DNA of 10,557 bases, from contig CAJARE010000292.1 in NCBI GenBank assembly GCA_903944255.1, positions 1 to 10,557 of the forward strand, written 5' to 3'. The translations under genes and the position numbers were made by a program. The notes under the pieces were generated by a model. That model had not been told where the DNA came from. It worked only from the letters and a program-made list of their open reading frames with translations, and ran no database searches. Shown here piece after piece: positions 1 to 5,683 of the stretch. The stretch comes from an uncultured beta proteobacterium (GTDB lineage Bacteria; Pseudomonadota; Gammaproteobacteria; Burkholderiales; Burkholderiaceae). Position 1 is the stretch's first letter; each line of letters starts with the position of its first letter.

Positions 1-802
1 CTAAGCCTGGCTCTTCCATGCCAAGATCAGCCAAAAATTCAATTTTGTCAGCATCATCCAAATCGGCAATTTCAGCTTCTATTGCTGCACACACAGCAAC
101 CACCGGTGCATTTTCTTTTGCCGCATGTTGCTTTACTGCCTCTAAATGAGGGTTATTAATAAAACCATCTTCTTTCACATTAGCAACGTACATTGCAGGC
201 TTTGCAGTAATTAAGCACAGCGGCTGAATAACTAGTTTTTCCTCTGCTGTGAGCGGCAAACTCCGCACTGGTTGGGCAGTATCTAAATGCGCCTGAACTT
301 TAGTCAGCACTGCTACCAAAGCAGCAGCCTCTTTGTCATTGCCAGACTTTGCAGCCTTAGTTGAACGATTTAATGTCTTTTCAACGGTAGCTAAATCCGA
401 TAAAGCCAACTCCGTATCAATCACACCAATATCAGCAATTGGATCAATTTTTCCGGCAACGTGGATAACGTTTGGATCTTCAAAACAACGGACGACATGG
501 GTAATAGCATCGGTTTCGCGAATATTGGCTAAAAATTGATTACCAAGACCCTCCCCTTTAGAGGCACCCGCCACCAAACCCGCAATATCGACGAACTCGA
601 CTGCGGCCGGCAGAATGCGCTCAGGCTTCACAATTTCAGCCAGTGCAGCTAAGCGGGGGTCAGGAACCTCAACGATGCCTACATTAGGCTCAATCGTGCA
701 GAAAGGATAGTTTTCCGCTGCGATTCCAGCCTTGGTAAGCGCATTAAAGAGGGTAGATTTGCCGACATTAGGCAGGCCGACGATGCCACATTTTAAAGAC
801 AT
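1..802 (-). CDS. ychF: YchF, redox-regulated ribosome-binding ATPase/GTPase (3' part missing)
   Basis: Obg-family P-loop NTPase of the universally conserved YchF/OLA1 group. Family members bind ribosomes, prefer ATP over GTP and affect stress responses. Reading leftward from ATG at 802, 267 codons are visible. The P-loop GLPNVGKS lies at residues 9-16, the switch II motif DIAG at 72-75, and the base-recognition motif is NVKE at 208-211. That N-x-x-E replaces the NKxD of true GTPases and is the YchF hallmark. The part between about residues 125 and 200 should be the helical insert typical of the family. The protein runs off the left edge after a GMEEPGL segment; full-length members are about 363 aa, so roughly 95 residues, including the C-terminal TGS domain, are outside the window. 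No Shine-Dalgarno sequence precedes the ATG, and a TACAAT hexamer sits six bases upstream. It is divergent from the flavin monooxygenase gene. The identification is very secure. Confidence 0.97.
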   Translation of the reverse strand, partial: MSLKCGIVGLPNVGKSTLFNALTKAGIAAENYPFCTIEPNVGIVEVPDPRLAALAEIVKPERILPAAVEFVDIAGLVAGASKGEGLGNQFLANIRETDAITHVVRCFEDPNVIHVAGKIDPIADIGVIDTELALSDLATVEKTLNRSTKAAKSGNDKEAAALVAVLTKVQAHLDTAQPVRSLPLTAEEKLVIQPLCLITAKPAMYVANVKEDGFINNPHLEAVKQHAAKENAPVVAVCAAIEAEIADLDDADKIEFLADLGMEEPGL

Positions 803-808
803 GGGCTT

Positions 809-814
809 ATTGTA
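809..814 (-). promoter_or_regulatory. candidate -10 element of ychF
   Basis: On the minus strand the hexamer is TACAAT, five of six matches to TATAAT. Exactly six bases separate it from the ychF ATG at 802, so transcription would start at or next to the A of the start codon, giving a leaderless mRNA. No convincing -35 hexamer is seen at the usual distance. The call is by eye only. Confidence 0.35.
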
Positions 815-836
815 AAGGTGCTAGATTCGATATCAT
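810..836 (+). promoter_or_regulatory. candidate promoter of the ubiH-like/dsbC/M61/ung operon
   Basis: TTGTAA (810-815, four of six to TTGACA) and TATCAT (831-836, five of six to TATAAT) are separated by a short 15-bp spacer. Six bases lie between the -10 hexamer and the ATG at 843, again implying a leaderless start. The -35 hexamer overlaps the ychF -10 on the other strand, so the two promoters would compete. The inverted repeat TCGAT-ATC-ATCGA (827-839) covers the -10 and could be an operator or chance. Confidence 0.35.
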
Positions 837-842
837 CGAGTT

Positions 843-2117
843 ATGTCAGAAGTTCACGAAAAAATCTCCACCAAATCCCCTCTACATCCCATTAAATCTC
901 GCACCGTGGACGTTGTAGTCATTGGGGGAGGGATTGTCGGCAAAGCTTGTGCCTTAGGATTGGCGCAGCTGGGCCTACATACTATTGAAATTGCTCCGGA
1001 TTTAGGGCAAACCGTCCCAAGCCCACAAGGTGATCAATGGAGTCAACGGGTATATGCTTTTTCGCTCAGTACACAAAAATTATTAGCCCATCTACAAATT
1101 TGGGATGCCCTAGATCATTCCCGCATGCAAGTTGTAAGGGATATGCGGATTTATGGAGATCGGGGTGAAAAGGATGATCAACTGCACCTCTCGGCATTCG
1201 AAGCAGGTACACCTCAATTAGCATGGATTGGCGAATCCAATCTGGTTGAACATACTCTTGATCAAGCTTCTCGCTTTCAGAATAAATTAGAGCGCTTAAC
1301 TGATGTAGTCGAAAAAATAGATACTGATCACGATGGTGTCACACTCACTCTAAAAAATGGAGGTGTGATTCAAGCGCAACTGGTGATTGCAGCCGATGGC
1401 GCAAATTCACCTATCCGCAGTGAATTAGGAATTAGCGCCAGCGAAGAAAGTTATTCTCAAAGTGCTGTTGTGGCGAATTGGATATGCAGCTATCCCCACC
1501 TTGAAACGGCTTTTCAGTGGTTCTTACCAGGCGGTGACATCATTGCGATGCTGCCCTTGCCAAATAAACAAGTATCAATGGTTTGGTCAACTTCTCCAGA
1601 AAATGCATCTGCACTTTTAAAGCTTGACCAAAATGGATGGTCCGATCTTTTAAGTTCTATCGCCAATGCTGCCATTGGTAAACAACTGGGTGAACTCACT
1701 CTGAATTCAACGCCTGCAGCTTTCCCATTAAGAAAAATGAGGGCAGATCGATTTATTGGTCCAGAATCTGCTCCAAAAATTGTCCTTATTGGCGATGCTG
1801 CCCACGTTATGCATCCGCTCGCCGGGCAGGGCTTAAATTTAGGTCTTCGTGATGTTGCCGTCTTACTCAACATTCTTGGTAAACGTGAGGCCTTTCGCTC
1901 AGCGAGTGACCCAGTACTACTACGTCGTTATGAACGCCAGCGTCAAGGAGACACTACTGCGCTACTGTGGGTCACCGATAAACTGAAGAAATTATTTTCT
2001 GCAAGCGGTAATCCAGAGCGACAACTGCGTAATTGGGGTCTTGGATTAGTTAATAGAAGTCACTTTATGAAACAACGCCTCATTGAACGCGCCTTAGGAG
2101 AAATTGATTTTGAATAA
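843..2117 (+). CDS. UbiH/UbiF/VisC/COQ6-family FAD-dependent monooxygenase
   Basis: Class A flavoprotein hydroxylase of 424 aa, the family that uses O2 and NAD(P)H to hydroxylate the aromatic ring of ubiquinone precursors at the inner membrane. The dinucleotide-binding motif GGGIVG is at residues 28-33 after a short N-terminal extension. The flavin/NAD(P)H DG motif (ADGANS) is at 184-189. The second FAD motif GDAAHVMHP begins at 317, and HPLAGQGLNLGLRD (324-337) matches the UbiH/COQ6 family signature. The three motifs are in the usual order and spacing and the length is normal. Which ring position is hydroxylated (UbiH, UbiF, UbiI, UbiL or UbiM role) cannot be read from the sequence, so no symbol is given. 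There is no Shine-Dalgarno sequence before the ATG. It is the first gene of an operon and its last eight bases overlap dsbC. Confidence 0.93.
   Translation: MSEVHEKISTKSPLHPIKSRTVDVVVIGGGIVGKACALGLAQLGLHTIEIAPDLGQTVPSPQGDQWSQRVYAFSLSTQKLLAHLQIWDALDHSRMQVVRDMRIYGDRGEKDDQLHLSAFEAGTPQLAWIGESNLVEHTLDQASRFQNKLERLTDVVEKIDTDHDGVTLTLKNGGVIQAQLVIAADGANSPIRSELGISASEESYSQSAVVANWICSYPHLETAFQWFLPGGDIIAMLPLPNKQVSMVWSTSPENASALLKLDQNGWSDLLSSIANAAIGKQLGELTLNSTPAAFPLRKMRADRFIGPESAPKIVLIGDAAHVMHPLAGQGLNLGLRDVAVLLNILGKREAFRSASDPVLLRRYERQRQGDTTALLWVTDKLKKLFSASGNPERQLRNWGLGLVNRSHFMKQRLIERALGEIDFE
2096..2100 (+). promoter_or_regulatory. Shine-Dalgarno site that decides the dsbC start
   Basis: AGGAG lies inside the end of the upstream monooxygenase gene. 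It is nine bases before TTG 2110 but only three before the in-frame TTG at 2104. The spacing therefore favours 2110, although 2104 remains possible. Confidence 0.6.
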
Positions 2118-2826
2118 ATTTTTGTCTAGTAGCTTATTCCTGCTTGGCGCTCTACTTTGCATCGGTACCGTACATGCACAAGCAGAACAACAGCTCAAGA
2201 CCGAGCTCCAGAAGAAATTAGGTACCAACGCCAAAGTACGCAGCGTTTCTCCTTCTCCTGTCACAGGTCTATATGAAGTATTAGTTGGTAATGATGTCTT
2301 CTATTCAGACAGCAGCGGCAAATATCTGATTCAGGGAGAAATCATTGAGCTGGCAACCGGTAAAAATATTACCGAACAAAGACAAGCCGATATAAATCGG
2401 ATTAAGTGGGCTGACCTCACAACAGCAAATGCGATCAAAACAGTCCGCGGGAATGGTAGCCGACAGCTAGCAGTATTTTCTGATCCGAATTGTGGCTACT
2501 GTAAGCGTCTTGACAAGTCATTACAGCAGCTAGACAACGTCACCATCTACACCTATCTGACCCCTATTTTGTCGCCAGACTCAGCCCTCAAATCAAAACA
2601 AATATGGTGCTCTAGCGATCCTTATAAGACCTATATAGATTGGATGGTCAATGGGCTTACTCCTAGCGGCAAGAGTGATTGCACTACCCCGCTAGATAAA
2701 AATTTGGCTTTTGCAAAGTCCTATGGCATCACTGGTACACCGACCATTTTCTTTACTGATGGCAGTCGTTTTCCTGGTGCGGTACAGATTGCGGACATTG
2801 AAAAGAAATTTAGCTCACTGAAATAA
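2110..2826 (+). CDS. dsbC: DsbC, periplasmic thiol:disulfide interchange protein (disulfide isomerase)
   Basis: Periplasmic isomerase that reshuffles wrong disulfides; in the family it is kept reduced by DsbD. Numbering from TTG 2110 (238 aa), the N-terminus is a Sec signal peptide: MNKF, a hydrophobic core, then VHAQA, with cleavage likely after residue 23 or 25. A DsbC-type N-terminal dimerisation region follows. The thioredoxin-fold catalytic motif CGYC is at 128-131 within DPNCGYCKRLD, the second (structural) cysteine pair is at 167 and 191, and the cis-proline loop GTPT starts at 209. Length and layout fit DsbC rather than DsbA, which lacks the N-terminal domain, or the longer DsbG. No ATG is available near the start; both possible starts are TTG (2104 and 2110), and 2110 has better Shine-Dalgarno spacing. 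The start overlaps the upstream gene by eight bases, suggesting translational coupling. Confidence 0.94.
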   Translation: MNKFLSSSLFLLGALLCIGTVHAQAEQQLKTELQKKLGTNAKVRSVSPSPVTGLYEVLVGNDVFYSDSSGKYLIQGEIIELATGKNITEQRQADINRIKWADLTTANAIKTVRGNGSRQLAVFSDPNCGYCKRLDKSLQQLDNVTIYTYLTPILSPDSALKSKQIWCSSDPYKTYIDWMVNGLTPSGKSDCTTPLDKNLAFAKSYGITGTPTIFFTDGSRFPGAVQIADIEKKFSSLK

Positions 2827-2831
2827 ATGTC

Positions 2832-4610
2832 ATGAGTCACTCAGATCTTCCTGCAATTCAATACACCATATGGCCAGCCGACCTTCATGGCCATCGCTTT
2901 CGGGTCAAGCTGCACATTGCCAACCCAGACCCCGATGGTCAAATATTGGAAATGCCAGCATGGATTCCAGGGAGCTATCTCATACGAGATTTCAGTAAGC
3001 ATATTGAATCTATTGAGGCATTTACGAATGGGAAAAACATCAAACCTGTTTCTTTAGATCGAATTGATAACGACCGGTGGTGCCTGCCTCAGAATTGTGC
3101 TGCTGTAGACATTATCACTACAGTCTATGCCTTTGACTCCTCGGTTCGAGCAGCCTATCTCGATACTGAGCGAGCATTCTTTAACGCTAGTAGCTTATGT
3201 CTAGCAGTAAAAGGGCAAGAACAGTTACCGTGCTCTCTGGCCATTGTTGCGCCAGAAGTAGCATCTGCCGATCACTGGTCAGTACAAACTAGTATGAGGT
3301 CAGTCAAAACTGATTCACAAGGTTTTGGTTTTTATCTGGCGAAAGATTACGAGGACTTACTTGATCATCCTGTTGCCATGGGTGAATTTCAAATAGTACA
3401 GTGGAAATCGAATGGGATACCTCATCGCATGGCGATTCAAGGCTGCGTGAATCTGATAGATTCAGAAAAGCTCGCAGATGACCTACAAGCAATTTGCACC
3501 GCTACGATGAATCTATTCGAACCTCAATCCAAAAAGGCACCTTTTAATCACTACCTATTCTTAGTCAATGCGGTACTCAATGGCTATGGCGGTCTGGAAC
3601 ATCGCAATAGCACTGCTTTACTATGTCGGCGCGATCAGATTCCTCAAAACGGGATACTTTATGAAGAAAGTATCTATAGGGAGTTTTTAGGCTTATGCAG
3701 TCATGAATATTTTCATGCGTGGTTAGTAAAGCGCATTCAACCGAAAGCATTTCAACCCTACCAACTCGATCGTAGAAATCATACTCGCCTACTCTGGCTG
3801 TTTGAGGGTTTCACTAGCTACTATGATGATCTTCAGCTGTTTCGTAGCAAACGGATAGACCTCAAAACATATTTGAAATTAGTTGCTGATAACTGGAATG
3901 GAATTTTGCGTGGTCCAGGAAGACAGAAACAAAGTCTTGCAGATAGTTCATTTGACGCTTGGAACAAGTATTACCAGGCTGATGAAAATACCCCAAATGC
4001 AGTAGTGAGCTACTACGGTAAGGGTGCATTACTTGCCTTAGGTCTAGATCTACAAATTAGGGCTTTCTCTAAAAATCAGAAGTCTTTAGATGACCTGATG
4101 CGACTCATTTGGCAAAGGCATGGTGTCACTATGGAAGGCATTGCTGAGGATGGTATAGATATACTGCTGTCCGATCTTTTGGGGGACGGTTTTACCAAAA
4201 CCTGGCATGACATGAAGCACAAATATATATTTGGCACTGAAGATATACCCATTCAAAAATGGATTGCCTCACAACATATTTCAGTTCAACTAAAACCTGT
4301 ATCCAAGCTTGAAAAGCTAAAGCTTCAATTTGGTATACGTTATAGCGACGCTAATGGCTGGCTCAAAGTAACCCATGTTTTAGATGGAGGAATCGCCCAA
4401 GCAGCTGGGCTATCAGCGGGTGATTTATTGGCTAGTATTAATGGTCAACGCATCACTAGCGCACGCTGGGATAAGGTTCTTGCTGGACTTACAGAAAATC
4501 AAAACATCAGTATTTGCTTTTATAGAGATGACTTGATGCATGAGCGCTTGGCTTTACTGAAAGCTACGACGCCTACTCAATATGAGCTCAATAGTACAAA
4601 AAATTCCTAA
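2832..4610 (+). CDS. M61-family metallopeptidase with C-terminal PDZ domain
   Basis: Zinc aminopeptidase-like protein of 592 aa in the M61 (glycyl aminopeptidase) family. It has an N-terminal beta-rich domain (about residues 8-190) containing the conserved MPAWIPGSYLIRDF segment, then the catalytic domain. GGLEHRNS is at 253-260, the zinc motif HEYFH at 291-295 (ligands H291 and H295, catalytic E292), and the third ligand is probably E325 in WLFEGF. A PDZ domain follows at about 495-575, with the turn GGIAQAAGLSAGD at 519-531. There is no signal peptide or membrane segment, so it is predicted to be cytoplasmic. The substrate is unknown for most bacterial members. The gene starts five bases after dsbC. 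An ATG at 2827 opens only the two-codon frame ATGTCATGA, so 2832 is the start. No Shine-Dalgarno sequence is visible, and coupling to dsbC translation is likely. Confidence 0.93.
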   Translation: MSHSDLPAIQYTIWPADLHGHRFRVKLHIANPDPDGQILEMPAWIPGSYLIRDFSKHIESIEAFTNGKNIKPVSLDRIDNDRWCLPQNCAAVDIITTVYAFDSSVRAAYLDTERAFFNASSLCLAVKGQEQLPCSLAIVAPEVASADHWSVQTSMRSVKTDSQGFGFYLAKDYEDLLDHPVAMGEFQIVQWKSNGIPHRMAIQGCVNLIDSEKLADDLQAICTATMNLFEPQSKKAPFNHYLFLVNAVLNGYGGLEHRNSTALLCRRDQIPQNGILYEESIYREFLGLCSHEYFHAWLVKRIQPKAFQPYQLDRRNHTRLLWLFEGFTSYYDDLQLFRSKRIDLKTYLKLVADNWNGILRGPGRQKQSLADSSFDAWNKYYQADENTPNAVVSYYGKGALLALGLDLQIRAFSKNQKSLDDLMRLIWQRHGVTMEGIAEDGIDILLSDLLGDGFTKTWHDMKHKYIFGTEDIPIQKWIASQHISVQLKPVSKLEKLKLQFGIRYSDANGWLKVTHVLDGGIAQAAGLSAGDLLASINGQRITSARWDKVLAGLTENQNISICFYRDDLMHERLALLKATTPTQYELNSTKNS

Positions 4611-4618
4611 TTGATTTG

Positions 4619-5395
4619 ATGCACTCTTTTTCAGAAGTTGATATCCCTCAAGATTGGCGAGAGCTACTAGGCAATTACTTTGATTCCGCAGAGTGGAGAG
4701 TATTAAAAAATAATTTGCAAGTGCTGTTGGCCCAAGAGCCTCATCTGATTCGGCCCGAGCCCGAGTTTTTTTTCAAAGCCTTGCAATTAACACCGGTTGA
4801 TCTAGTCAAAGTTGTTATTTTGGGTCAGGATCCCTATCACTCACCAGGGCTTGCTCAAGGACTGGCATTTTCAATCCCTGCGGATATTGCAATGAATTCG
4901 CGAGCATTCCCAAGCTCACTCCGTAATATCAGCAAAGCGCTTGCTATTGAACAATTTGGTCACCTTCCTCATGGTGATTTACATCATTGGGCCAAACAAG
5001 GTGTTCTACTCCTAAATACCGCGCTTAGCGTGAAATTAGGTGAGGCAGGAAGTCATGTCAATCTTGGGTGGAAGAATTTGATTGATCAATTAATTTCTGC
5101 CTTAGCTCACCACAAACCGCATTTGGTTTGGCTGCTTTGGGGTGGTCACGCACAATCCAAATTGCCGCTGATAGCCAACAATTCTGAACAGCTCATTTTG
5201 CAATCATCACATCCTTCAGGACTAGGCGTCTATAAAACTGATCGACCATTCTTAGAGCCTGGTGATCAGAAAAGTTCTGGTCATTTTATGAAGACCAATG
5301 AGTGGCTGGTGCAACACAGTCAGACCCCCATTCAATGGATAAGCCACACTACTAAAGACTTATTTAGCGAAAGCGGTGAAGATACATCCCACTAG
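4619..5395 (+). CDS. ung: uracil-DNA glycosylase (family 1)
   Basis: Removes uracil from DNA as the first step of base-excision repair. The 258-aa protein has motif A GQDPYH at residues 69-74 (general base D71, Y74), the uracil-stacking phenylalanine F84 in LAFS, the uracil-reading N133 in LLNT, and the catalytic histidine H198 in HPSGLG. The leucine (DNA-intercalation) loop is unusual: HPSGLG replaces the common HPSPLS, and the part before GHF at 221-223 is about nine residues longer than in E. coli-type enzymes. Catalytic residues are intact, so the enzyme should be active. It is longer than E. coli Ung (229 aa) because of this loop and extra residues at the termini. The start is ATG 4619; TTG 4616 lies directly upstream in frame but is less likely. 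It is eight bases after the M61 gene, ends in TAG, and its last 36 bases overlap the minus-strand membrane gene. Confidence 0.96.
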   Translation: MHSFSEVDIPQDWRELLGNYFDSAEWRVLKNNLQVLLAQEPHLIRPEPEFFFKALQLTPVDLVKVVILGQDPYHSPGLAQGLAFSIPADIAMNSRAFPSSLRNISKALAIEQFGHLPHGDLHHWAKQGVLLLNTALSVKLGEAGSHVNLGWKNLIDQLISALAHHKPHLVWLLWGGHAQSKLPLIANNSEQLILQSSHPSGLGVYKTDRPFLEPGDQKSSGHFMKTNEWLVQHSQTPIQWISHTTKDLFSESGEDTSH

Positions 5396-5614
5396 GCAGG
5401 ATGCAAAAATAGCACTTAGCCATTCAAGCATTTGCCCAGACTGGAAAAAACCGGCGTACTGTCCCAAATAGGCGCTAGCAGCAGCTGCAATAAAGCCTAG
5501 AAAGCTCGCCAAGAAGAGCTTTAGTGGCTTTGATCCACTTGACTTGCCAGGGTAAAAAATCCAAGCCGATGCCCCTGATGCGCCGCCAATCAACAGAAAA
5601 GCCAATAACCCCAT
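5360..5614 (-). CDS. small three-helix membrane protein, GlsB/YeaQ/YmgE-like
   Basis: A hydrophobic protein of 84 aa with three predicted membrane segments (about residues 3-20, 32-52 and 60-82). From ATG 5614 it begins MGLLAFLLIG and carries a PGK motif at residues 22-24. It lines up without gaps with the start of E. coli YeaQ (MGILSWIIFG, PGK at 22-24) as I remember that sequence, including glycines at 10 and 14. The middle GFIAAAASAYLG and the last helix also fit the family, often labelled transglycosylase-associated, whose function is poorly known. The frame stays open up to 5683, with ATGs at 5656, 5638 and 5626. I prefer 5614 because of the family length, the GGGGG ribosome-binding site and a candidate promoter with its start near 5648. 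It converges on ung (36-bp overlap) and diverges from hemA by 43 bp. The family call is by eye and should be checked. Confidence 0.72.
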   Translation of the reverse strand: MGLLAFLLIGGASGASAWIFYPGKSSGSKPLKLFLASFLGFIAAAASAYLGQYAGFFQSGQMLEWLSAIFASCLVGCIFTAFAK

Positions 5615-5619
5615 TGTTA

Positions 5620-5624
5620 CCCCC
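5620..5624 (-). promoter_or_regulatory. ribosome-binding site supporting the 5614 start
   Basis: On the minus strand GGGGG precedes ATG 5614 by five bases (TAACA). It can pair with the CCUCC of the 16S rRNA tail with one G-U pair. The longer candidate starts (5656, 5683) lack a comparable site. Confidence 0.4.
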
Positions 5625-5644
5625 ATTAATTGCGTCATCAAATC

Positions 5645-5650
5645 TATAAT
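5645..5650 (+). promoter_or_regulatory. consensus -10 element of hemA
   Basis: A perfect TATAAT lies seven bases before the hemA ATG at 5658. No good -35 hexamer is found at 16-18 bp (CATTAA at 5624-5629 gives a 15-bp spacer). No Shine-Dalgarno sequence fits between the expected transcription start (5657-5658) and the ATG, so a leaderless hemA mRNA is the simplest reading. Confidence 0.5.
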
Positions 5651-5654
5651 CACC

Positions 5655-5683
5655 ATTATGAAGTTGTTGACACTCGGCATCAA
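5655..5683 (-). promoter_or_regulatory. candidate promoter of the GlsB/YeaQ-like gene
   Basis: On the minus strand TTGATG (5678-5683, four of six to TTGACA) and CATAAT (5655-5660, five of six to TATAAT) are separated by exactly 17 bp. The predicted start is near 5648, giving a leader of about 34 bases that includes the GGGGG site before ATG 5614. The -10 covers the hemA start codon, so this promoter faces the hemA promoter directly. Confidence 0.4.

Noticed and set aside
333..539. 68-aa plus-strand open frame
   Set aside because: It lies wholly antisense to the strongly conserved ychF coding sequence and has no recognisable motif; it is a shadow frame.
1514..1873. 119-aa minus-strand open frame inside the flavin monooxygenase gene
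   Set aside because: It is antisense to the conserved FAD-binding motifs, and the composition resembles a reverse reading of them; no independent support.
4766..4773. Run of eight T in ung as a possible phase-variable tract
   Set aside because: It simply encodes part of a Phe-Phe-Phe stretch in a housekeeping repair gene. The frame is intact and nothing suggests switching.
5360..5395. Possible bidirectional terminator at the ung/small membrane gene junction
   Set aside because: The region is coding on both strands, and no GC-rich hairpin with a T tract is visible.
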